In this document: positions 23,787-30,782 of the stretch, in pieces
How positions within the stretch are numbered: the first letter of the stretch is position 1
Layout of the letters: every line of letters begins with the position of its first letter
Assembly: GCA_934130025.1 (NCBI GenBank)
Contig: CAKOXG010000007.1
Coordinates: 1-44,267 of the forward strand
DNA: 44,267 nt
From: an uncultured Clostridia bacterium
GTDB lineage: Bacteria > Bacillota > Clostridia > TANB77 > CAG-508
Direction of reading: 5' to 3'
Made by a program: the position numbers and the translations under genes
The notes under the pieces: model-generated
Told to the model about the DNA's origin: nothing
The model's database searches: none
The model's input: the letters and a program-made list of their open reading frames with translations, nothing else

Positions 23787-24539
23787 TTAGTCCTTATAAT
23801 TTACAATTTTAGCAAATTCATCAGCTTTAAGGCTTGCGCCTCCTACCAATGCTCCATCTATATCTGAAGTTTCAAATAATTCTCTTGCATTTGTCGATTT
23901 CACACTTCCTCCATATAAAATCATGACATTTTGAGATATTTCTTCTCCATATATTTCTTTTATTTTATTCCTTATTGCCTTTATGCTGTTATTGGCATCT
24001 TCTGATGTTGCTGTTTTCCCAGTTCCTATTGCCCATATTGGTTCATATGCAATTATTGTATTTACTATTTGTTCATTTGTTAGTCCCTCTAATGCTTTTT
24101 GCGTCTGCTCAGTAATAATTTTTTCTGTTTTTCCTTCTTCTTTTTGTTCTAAACTTTCACCAACACAAACTATTGGTTTTAGATTATTTTCAAATGCAGA
24201 TTTTATTTTTTTATTAACAATTTCATCAGTCTCATCAAAGTATTGTCTTCTTTCCGAATGCCCTATAATTACATACTCTACCCCAACAGATTTTAACATC
24301 TCTCCAGATATTTCTCCAGTATATGCTCCTTTTTCTTCCCAGTGCATATTCTGTGCACCAAGATGCACATTGCTACCCTCTAATGAATGCCAAGCATAAA
24401 ATAAATCTATAAATGGCACACACAGTATTACTGTATTTTCTGTATTTTTTACTCTAGGGACAAATTGTTCTATAAAATTTATCGTATCACCTGGAAGCAT
24501 ATTCATTTTCCAGTTACCAGCTATAATTTTTTTCCTCAT
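23787..24539 (-). CDS. tpiA: Triosephosphate isomerase
   Basis: 250 aa. Interconverts dihydroxyacetone phosphate and glyceraldehyde-3-phosphate. AGNWKMN holds Lys11, IIGHSERRQYF holds His94, and AYEPIWAIGTG holds the catalytic Glu166, followed by the flexible loop. The start is certain from MRKKIIAGNWKMN, yet no Shine-Dalgarno lies within 25 bases of the ATG. The only one, AGGAGG at about 24600-24605, is separated from it by a hairpin (24551-24594). Confidence 0.97.
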   Translation of the reverse strand: MRKKIIAGNWKMNMLPGDTINFIEQFVPRVKNTENTVILCVPFIDLFYAWHSLEGSNVHLGAQNMHWEEKGAYTGEISGEMLKSVGVEYVIIGHSERRQYFDETDEIVNKKIKSAFENNLKPIVCVGESLEQKEEGKTEKIITEQTQKALEGLTNEQIVNTIIAYEPIWAIGTGKTATSEDANNSIKAIRNKIKEIYGEEISQNVMILYGGSVKSTNARELFETSDIDGALVGGASLKADEFAKIVNYKD

Positions 24540-24550
24540 TTTTTATTATA

Positions 24551-24594
24551 TAATCAATTATATATACAATATCGTTAATTGTATTAATTGATTA
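24551..24594 (-). promoter_or_regulatory. Hairpin between Shine-Dalgarno and start of tpiA
   Basis: TAATCAATTA / TAATTGATTA, 10 bp, with an inner ACAAT / ATTGT helix. It occupies most of the pgk-tpiA gap. If folded, it shortens the path from AGGAGG to the ATG from about 60 to about 16 nt. It could instead be an mRNA processing site. Confidence 0.6.
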
Positions 24595-24622
24595 GTTTTT
24601 CCTCCTTTATTATAAATATAAT

Positions 24623-25810
24623 TTATTTATCTAAAAGGCATTCAACTCCTGGAAGTTTCTTTCCTTCTAGGAATTCAAGAGAAGCTCCTCCACCTGTTGA
24701 AATGTGAGTAAATTTATCTCCTATACCAAGTTTTTCAATTGCTGCTGCTGAATCTCCTCCACCAATTATTGTTGTAACATCTTTCATGTTTCCTAAAAAT
24801 TCTGCAATACTATTAGTTCCTATTGCAAATTGATCAAATTCAAATAATCCAACAGGTCCATTCCAGATAACAGTTTTAGCTTTTGAAAGTTCTTCTTCAT
24901 ACATTTTTATTGTTTCTGCTCCTATATCGAAGCCTTCCCATCCATCTGGGATTTCTTTATATGAAACTGTTTTGCTTTCAGTGTCAGCTTTAAATTCCTT
25001 TCCTACTTTAGTATCAACAGGTAACATTAATTTTACACCTTTATTTTTTGCTTTTTCAATAAGTGATGTAGCAAGGTCTAATTTATCTAATTCACAAATT
25101 GAATTTCCAACGTTATATCCCATTGCTTTAAAGAATGTGTAAGCCATTCCCCCGCCTATTATTAAGGTGTCAACTTTCTCCAATAAACTATCTATTACAC
25201 CTATTTTATCAGATACTTTTTTTCCTCCTAAAATAGCCATAAATGGTCTTTCAGGTTTTTCCAATGTTGTGCCCAAAAAGTTTATTTCTTTTTCCATTAA
25301 GAAGCCTGCAACAGCTGGTAAGAATTTAGCTACACCTGCTGTAGAACTATGTGCTCTATGTGCTGTTCCAAAAGCATCATTCACATATATTTCAGCCATT
25401 GAAGCTAACTCTTTAGAAAATTCTTCATCATTTTCTTCTTCTCTTTTATCAAACCTAACATTTTCCAACAGTACAATTTCTCCATCTTGCATGTTTGCTG
25501 TTAACTCTTTAGCACTTGTACCTATTATATCCTTTGCGAGTTTAACTTCTTTTCCTAATAATCTAGATAATTCTTTTGCAACCGGTTCCAAAGAAAATTC
25601 TTTCTTTACTTCTCCCTTTGGTCTTCCCAAATGTGAGCAAAGTATTATCTTGCAATTATTTTCTAGCAGATATTTTATAGTTGGAATTGCACCAACTATT
25701 CTTCTATTATCAATAATGTTAAGATCAGAATCTAAAGGAACATTAAAATCGCATCTAACAAGCACTTTTTTATTCTTTAGGTCAATATCTCTAATCGTTT
25801 TCTTATTCAT
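24623..25810 (-). CDS. pgk: Phosphoglycerate kinase
   Basis: 395 aa. Makes ATP from 1,3-bisphosphoglycerate. The N-terminal substrate domain has KKVLVRCDFNVPLD and LCSHLGRPKG. The C-terminal nucleotide domain has GPVGLFEFDQFAIGT and IGGGDSAAAIEKLG, and it ends STGGGASLEFLEGKKLPGVECL. It starts 16 bp behind gap, with AAAGGAGAG before the ATG. Confidence 0.98.
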   Translation of the reverse strand: MNKKTIRDIDLKNKKVLVRCDFNVPLDSDLNIIDNRRIVGAIPTIKYLLENNCKIILCSHLGRPKGEVKKEFSLEPVAKELSRLLGKEVKLAKDIIGTSAKELTANMQDGEIVLLENVRFDKREEENDEEFSKELASMAEIYVNDAFGTAHRAHSSTAGVAKFLPAVAGFLMEKEINFLGTTLEKPERPFMAILGGKKVSDKIGVIDSLLEKVDTLIIGGGMAYTFFKAMGYNVGNSICELDKLDLATSLIEKAKNKGVKLMLPVDTKVGKEFKADTESKTVSYKEIPDGWEGFDIGAETIKMYEEELSKAKTVIWNGPVGLFEFDQFAIGTNSIAEFLGNMKDVTTIIGGGDSAAAIEKLGIGDKFTHISTGGGASLEFLEGKKLPGVECLLDK

Positions 25811-25826
25811 ATGCTTTTCTCTCCTT

Positions 25827-26831
25827 TTATTCCTTGCTTGCCATATATGCAGCTAAATCAACTAATTTGTGAGCATATCCCCATTCATTATCATACCATG
25901 CTACTAATTTTACAAATGTATCTGTAAGCATTATTCCTGCTTTACTATCAAATATTGAAGTGTGTTCATCTCCTAAGAAATCAGAAGATACAACGTCTTC
26001 ATCACAATATTCTACTATTCCTTTTAATTCACCTTCTGCTGCCTTTTTCATTGCTGCACATATTTCTTCATAAGTTGTTGGCTTTTCCAGGTTACATGTT
26101 AAATCAACAACTGATACATCTATTGTTGGAACTCTGAATGACATTCCTGTTAATCTTCCATTTAATTCTGGAATAACCTTTCCAACAGCTTTTGCTGCAC
26201 CTGTTGATGATGGAATGATGTTGCTTGATGCAGCTCTTCCGCCTCTCCAGTCTTTTTTAGATGCTCCGTCAACTGTTTTTTGTGTTGCAGTTGTTGAATG
26301 AACTGTTGTCATTAATCCTTCTTTTATTCCAAAGTTATCATTTATAACTTTTGCAAGTGGAGCCAAACAATTAGTTGTGCAAGAAGCATTTGAAACGATG
26401 TTCATGCTTGGATCATAGCTTGTATTGTTTACTCCCATTACAAACATTGGAGCATCTTTTGAAGGAGCACTTATTACAACTTTTTTTGCTCCTGCATTTA
26501 GGTGAGCTTGTGCCTTTTCTAGGGTAGTAAATACTCCTGAGCATTCAAGTACATACTCCACTCCCTCTTTTCCCCATGGAATATTATTTGGATCCATTTC
26601 ATTATAAACATTTATTGTTTTACCATCAACAACTAATTTTCCATCTTCTGCCTTTATTTCACCTTTAAATCTGCCGTGTGCAGAATCAAATTTAACCATA
26701 TAAGCCATATAGTCTGCTGCTATAAATGGATCGTTAACAGCAACTACCTCTACCTCTTTATTTTTTAATGCTGCTTGGAATGCTAATTTTCCTATTCTTC
26801 CAAAGCCATTAATTCCAACCTTAACTGACAT
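25827..26831 (-). CDS. gap: Glyceraldehyde-3-phosphate dehydrogenase
   Basis: 334 aa. NAD-dependent oxidation of glyceraldehyde-3-phosphate. The N terminus VGINGFGRIGKLAFQ binds NAD. SNASCTTNCLAPL holds the catalytic Cys151 and TTVHSTTATQ His178. VNDP near residue 33 suggests NAD rather than NADP preference. It heads the glycolytic operon; no cggR regulator gene precedes it, unlike in Bacillus. A short palindrome lies in its leader. Confidence 0.98.
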   Translation of the reverse strand: MSVKVGINGFGRIGKLAFQAALKNKEVEVVAVNDPFIAADYMAYMVKFDSAHGRFKGEIKAEDGKLVVDGKTINVYNEMDPNNIPWGKEGVEYVLECSGVFTTLEKAQAHLNAGAKKVVISAPSKDAPMFVMGVNNTSYDPSMNIVSNASCTTNCLAPLAKVINDNFGIKEGLMTTVHSTTATQKTVDGASKKDWRGGRAASSNIIPSSTGAAKAVGKVIPELNGRLTGMSFRVPTIDVSVVDLTCNLEKPTTYEEICAAMKKAAEGELKGIVEYCDEDVVSSDFLGDEHTSIFDSKAGIMLTDTFVKLVAWYDNEWGYAHKLVDLAAYMASKE

Positions 26832-26850
26832 AAAAATTCCTCCTCTTTTA

Positions 26851-26863
26851 ACACGAACTGTGT
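26851..26863. promoter_or_regulatory. Short palindrome in the gap leader
   Basis: ACAC-GAACT-GTGT, between the predicted start of transcription and the gap ribosome site. Possibly an operator; evidence is weak. Confidence 0.3.
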
Positions 26864-26892
26864 CAATATTTTTGCCCTTTTAGGCATATTTA

Positions 26893-26921
26893 ATTCTATA
26901 ACAAAAGCCATTAGTTTTCAA
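26893..26921 (-). promoter_or_regulatory. Promoter of the gap-pgk-tpiA-gpmI operon
   Basis: TTGAAA, a 17-bp spacer and TAGAAT, giving a leader of about 55 nt. Confidence 0.6.
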
Positions 26922-26955
26922 GTGTTTTTTCACTTTTGCAATTAAAAAAAATAAA

Positions 26956-27009
26956 AAACTAGAGCAATCAAAATATAGAATAATCTTATATTTTTATAAT
27001 CCCTAGTTT
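26956..27009 (-). terminator. Terminator after the 83-aa gene
   Basis: AAACTAG / CTAGTTT with inner AT-rich pairing; the 3' side runs into TTTTATTTTTTTT reading leftwards. Confidence 0.65.
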
Positions 27010-27028
27010 GTTTAATTTCGTTTTCTAA

Positions 27029-27280
27029 TTAAAAATGTATTTTTTGAAATAAGAAACCTTTAGCTGTTTCTTCATCAATTTCTTGGTGCCAAAAATCATC
27101 AATAGCTTTAAATGTTGCTTCTTGCTTTGGTGTAAGTTCAACTGTAATTTCTTGAAATAAGAAGTTTTTGATTTTTGTCCATGTACTTATCTTACTTGGT
27201 ACTGCTGTATCAAATTGATTTTGGATTGGACTTGATTGTACTTGTTCAGTAACAACGTTATCATTCATTGGACCTTCCAT
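27029..27280 (-). CDS. Small protein of unknown function with repeated FxxQ(E/K)I motif
   Basis: 83 aa, not recognised. Residues 1-32 are polar and probably disordered. The rest carries the motif three times: FLFQEI (40-45), FWHQEI (63-68) and FLFQKI (76-81). A helix ELTPKQEATFKAIDD lies between the first two, and the protein ends almost on the third copy. No signal peptide, membrane segment or cysteine is seen. The ATG has AGGAGG at seven bases, and a good promoter and terminator make it a single-gene unit, so it is likely a real, well-expressed gene. It sits between the gap operon and spoVT. Confidence 0.7.
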   Translation of the reverse strand: MEGPMNDNVVTEQVQSSPIQNQFDTAVPSKISTWTKIKNFLFQEITVELTPKQEATFKAIDDFWHQEIDEETAKGFLFQKIHF

Positions 27281-27322
27281 ATTATTTCCTCCTTTGTAAG
27301 TAATATATCATACTCTACTATA

Positions 27323-27351
27323 TTTATACTATAAATACATTTTTAAATCAA
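27323..27351 (-). promoter_or_regulatory. Promoter of the 83-aa gene
   Basis: TTGATT, a 17-bp spacer and TATAAA. Confidence 0.65.
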
Positions 27352-27388
27352 GTATTTTTTTGTATTTTTTTATTTTTTTTGTAATTTT

Positions 27389-27943
27389 TTATATTTCCAT
27401 CTGTTTTCCAAGAAAATTTGCAGCAGATTGTGCTACTTTTTGTTCAACTTCACTCATTTTAGTTTTTTCATCTTTTGAAAGAAGTATTACACTTCCAATC
27501 GCATCTCCATCTGAAATTATTGGATAAATTACTTGCGAATTGTATATTTTGTCCCTTTTTTCATTTTGAGTTATTGGAACTGCCATATCATTATTTTCTT
27601 TACTTATATATTTTTCTTTATCCTCAAGTATTCTTTCAAGTTCTTTACTTATTCCTTGTTCAAGCCATTCTCTTTTTGCAGCCCCTGATACCGCAATTAC
27701 TGTATCTTTATCTGTTATACAGGCTATGTGTCCCGTTGTTTTGGTTAATGTTTCTGCATACTCTGAAGCAAATTCGGAAAGTTCTCCAATTGGTGAATAT
27801 TTTTTTAAAATTACTTCTCCTTCTTTATCTGTGAATATTTCTAAAGGATCTCCTTCTTTTATTCTTAGTGTTCTTCTAATCTCTTTTGGTATTACAACTC
27901 TTCCTAAGTCATCTATTCTCCTAACGACTCCTGTTGCTTTCAT
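27389..27943 (-). CDS. spoVT: Stage V sporulation protein T (AbrB-family regulator)
   Basis: 184 aa. The N-terminal AbrB swapped-hairpin DNA-binding domain (MKATGVVRRIDDLGRVVIPKE, then IRRTLRIKEGDPLEIFTD) is followed by a GAF-like domain to residue ~180. This two-domain form is SpoVT, the forespore regulator that tunes sigma-G genes; AbrB itself stops near residue 95. It implies that the organism makes spores. AAGGAGG precedes the ATG. A TGTATA...ATAATA pair upstream could be a sigma-G promoter, but I give that little weight. Confidence 0.93.
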   Translation of the reverse strand: MKATGVVRRIDDLGRVVIPKEIRRTLRIKEGDPLEIFTDKEGEVILKKYSPIGELSEFASEYAETLTKTTGHIACITDKDTVIAVSGAAKREWLEQGISKELERILEDKEKYISKENNDMAVPITQNEKRDKIYNSQVIYPIISDGDAIGSVILLSKDEKTKMSEVEQKVAQSAANFLGKQMEI

Positions 27944-28045
27944 ATTTTTCCTCCTTGTAATAATTTTTTCTCTGTTTTATATTTCTTATTATTACAAATA
28001 AGGAAGAAAATATACAATTTTCTAATATTAGTATTCTTCTAATTT

Positions 28046-30022
28046 TTAACTTTGTTTGGTACTATCTGTTTTTGTAGTGTCTTCATAATTTTTTAAAATT
28101 TTATCAAGTTCATTTGCAAATTCCTCAATCATTACCGTTTTTATTGTTGGTCGCTTGCCATCAATATAGTTTTCCATAATTTGTTTTAGTTTTGCTATAT
28201 TTAGCATTTCAGGTTGTATTTCATCTTTATAATGCTTTGCTCTTTCCGCTAACATTTCTCTTATTGTAACTATATCTTCATTGCTTGCACACGAAATCCT
28301 TTGAAATAACTGGAACGGATCATAATATTTGAATATCGGAATTTTATTACATTCTTTTGCAAATTTATCGTAGAACAGTTCCATTTTCATTGGAATACAT
28401 TTGAATATTGTTTCTGCCTTTTCCCTGTACATTTTATCTTTAAGTTGTGAGTTTATGTTATTAAATCTTTCCATTACATTATTCATTTCCTCACCAGCAT
28501 CTTCTGTTGCAATTTGTGATAGCTCTTCTTCGGCATTAGCACAATATTCTGAATGTAATGATGCAATGTTCATTCCAGTAACAAACACACTTTCTATTGT
28601 TTTTATGTCATAATCTATTAATCTTTTTTCAATAAAATGGCTAAAATACGCAAATAATTTTACAACCTCAATTGGCTCAATGTTTCCTTCTTTTACATCA
28701 TTTATTATTCCAGTTATTACTGTTGGGAATTGATCATCAGATAATTTCCAATATTCTTCTGTAAGTAATCTTTTATATCCAGGAAGTTTGTCTGTATCTA
28801 CAGTATTCCTTATAACTTCCATATTGTCTTTGAATATTCTCATATCAAATATTCTTGTTCTGACATATATTTCTATAAATTTAAAGAATCTGTATTCAAC
28901 TTTAAAATTATAATAATATGTATTATCAAACTCTTTTATGTAAAACTGTCTATTATCCATAAAAACTCTGGAAGATACAAGTATTGCTCTATATTCCTCA
29001 TTGTTTGCTATATTTTTAAATTTATCTTTTGTAACTTTTCCAGCTTTTATTTCAAACGAAATTGCTATAGTAAATATCAGCATTGTTTGTAATATTCTAT
29101 TGTTTGTATTTGGATAATCCCTATTTACCATATCAAATATCTTTTTAAAATCATTTAAAGCATGCTTTAATATTCTTAAATTTTTCGTTCCGCTTTTATT
29201 AAATGTTGAAGTTATTAAATATGAGTTTTCTCTTAAAAACCTTATAAGTTCAGGATACCTCTCATATCTCATCAATAAACCATTTATTATGTATGCAAAT
29301 TCCGGTGCATATTCAAAAGTCTCTCCAATTAATTTTTCCTTTATTCTTTCATAATCATTTGCTTTGTCAAAAACATATTCTATCGTATTCTGAATACGCT
29401 CTACCATTGGTTCATCTGTCTTTATGTTTAATTTATTTTGCTTATCTAGTAAATACGTTGCAATAAATGTTTTCATCTCAAGATTGCTACTTTTTAATTT
29501 TGTGGCTAATTCTTTTTCGTTACATATTATTATTGTTTTTATATGATCATGTTCCACAAAATTATTTATATATCCTAAAATGTCTATAACATCAACATTT
29601 GCTCTCTCTAGGTCATCAAAGCAAAGCACTTTATCATCAGTAGAAAAGAATTCCTCATAATTTATTTTATCTCCATTTTGAGTAACACCAAAAAAGTTCG
29701 CCATGTCAAGACCAGTCTTGGCATATTCAGGTATTATTTTTTCTCCTCTTGCACCCATATATTTTTTTAAATTCTTATCCATAAGTTGAGTAGTTTCAAT
29801 AAATATTTTCTTACTTATTTCTTCTAAGTTTGAAATTCCATATAAAGACATATAAATTGTAGTGTATCTTTTTCCATTTATTTGCATTGCTTCAATTTTA
29901 TTTCTTATTTTGTGATCCCAGAAATAAGTTTTGCCACTTCCCCATTCACCGTTTAGCATTATGGCATAATCTGTGTAGTCAGACCTAATATAATCTAAAA
30001 TGCTTTCAACTAAATCTTCCAT
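28046..30022 (-). CDS. KAP-family P-loop NTPase
   Basis: 658 aa counted from the ATG five bases behind GGAGG; an in-frame ATG 11 codons earlier lacks this. Walker A is GEWGSGKT (25-32) and Walker B VLCFDDLER (132-140), typical of the KAP/STAND-like group. The rest is a long helical region with no clear membrane segment, unlike KAP proteins with helices inserted in the NTPase domain. KAP NTPases occur in membrane-linked assemblies and in several phage-defence systems; no precise role can be given. It is third in a unit with recD2 and comF. Confidence 0.75.
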   Translation of the reverse strand: MEDLVESILDYIRSDYTDYAIMLNGEWGSGKTYFWDHKIRNKIEAMQINGKRYTTIYMSLYGISNLEEISKKIFIETTQLMDKNLKKYMGARGEKIIPEYAKTGLDMANFFGVTQNGDKINYEEFFSTDDKVLCFDDLERANVDVIDILGYINNFVEHDHIKTIIICNEKELATKLKSSNLEMKTFIATYLLDKQNKLNIKTDEPMVERIQNTIEYVFDKANDYERIKEKLIGETFEYAPEFAYIINGLLMRYERYPELIRFLRENSYLITSTFNKSGTKNLRILKHALNDFKKIFDMVNRDYPNTNNRILQTMLIFTIAISFEIKAGKVTKDKFKNIANNEEYRAILVSSRVFMDNRQFYIKEFDNTYYYNFKVEYRFFKFIEIYVRTRIFDMRIFKDNMEVIRNTVDTDKLPGYKRLLTEEYWKLSDDQFPTVITGIINDVKEGNIEPIEVVKLFAYFSHFIEKRLIDYDIKTIESVFVTGMNIASLHSEYCANAEEELSQIATEDAGEEMNNVMERFNNINSQLKDKMYREKAETIFKCIPMKMELFYDKFAKECNKIPIFKYYDPFQLFQRISCASNEDIVTIREMLAERAKHYKDEIQPEMLNIAKLKQIMENYIDGKRPTIKTVMIEEFANELDKILKNYEDTTKTDSTKQS

Positions 30023-30070
30023 ATTTCCTCCTTTATACATGTTTCTTATGTTCATATTATTAAAAATATT

Positions 30071-30778
30071 TTAATCTTTTGCTAATGTTAATATCCCTAT
30101 CTTTTTTGGATTTAATTCCTTTTTTATAATTTTTGCACATTCATTTGCAGTTGCACCAGTAGTATAAATATCATCAAATAATAATATTTTCATGCTATTT
30201 TTTATTTGTTTTTTCTCTATTTCTTTCCAATTTATTTCGTATATATTTTTTACATTTTCAATTCTTTCTATTTTATTTAATGTGCTTTGGGCTCTAGTAT
30301 TTTTATTTTTTACTAGTATATTTACACTCTTAAATTTTGAAAGACCTGATTTATTCAATTCTATTGCAATTTGTTTAGTAATTAACTCTGCTTGATTATA
30401 CCCTCTTTGAAATTTTCTTTTTTTATGTATTGGAACTGGAATTATTATATCATAAGATTTTAAAATTTTACATATATTTTTATTATTTAATAAAATGTTT
30501 GAAAAAGCTCTATAATAATAAGATTTATCGTTAAATTTATAGTCTAATATTTCTTTTCTTATATCTTTGTATTTATATAAAGACACATGCTCTTTAAAAT
30601 TGTTATCTTTATATCTACTTATTCTGAACGACTCTTTTTCTTTCATTCTTTTTTTACAATTTTCACATAGAAATTCTTCGTCAATTTTCCCACAAAAAGC
30701 ACACTTGGGCGGATATATTAAATTAATTACTTTTTCAATTATCTTTGTAATATTTTCCGCATTGAAATCTTTATTGAT
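30071..30778 (-). CDS. comF: ComF-family phosphoribosyltransferase-like protein, possible non-AUG start
   Basis: The PRTase core is clear: DIIIPVPIHKKRKFQRGYNQAELI, then ILLFDDIYTTGATANEC with the DD...TTGAT loop that binds PRPP. ComF proteins act in DNA uptake and are often found by helicases. The first ATG in frame (30646) has no ribosome site. The 44 codons upstream encode NLIYPPK and a CAFC...CENC zinc finger, the normal ComF N terminus. No ATG, GTG or TTG exists in that stretch. The best candidate is ATC at 30776-30778, nine bases after AGGAG and just past the recD2 stop. A one-base sequence error or mutation is the alternative. If real, the protein is 235 aa. Confidence 0.82.
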   Translation of the reverse strand: MNKDFNAENITKIIEKVINLIYPPKCAFCGKIDEEFLCENCKKRMKEKESFRISRYKDNNFKEHVSLYKYKDIRKEILDYKFNDKSYYYRAFSNILLNNKNICKILKSYDIIIPVPIHKKRKFQRGYNQAELITKQIAIELNKSGLSKFKSVNILVKNKNTRAQSTLNKIERIENVKNIYEINWKEIEKKQIKNSMKILLFDDIYTTGATANECAKIIKKELNPKKIGILTLAKD

Positions 30779-30782
30779 ATTT

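Noticed and set aside
25167..25856. 229-aa plus-strand frame opposite pgk
   Set aside because: Lies wholly over pgk and the end of gap, with no family resemblance and no expression signals.
27389..27943. AbrB transition-state regulator
   Set aside because: The protein continues with a GAF-like domain to residue 180, which is SpoVT rather than the shorter AbrB.
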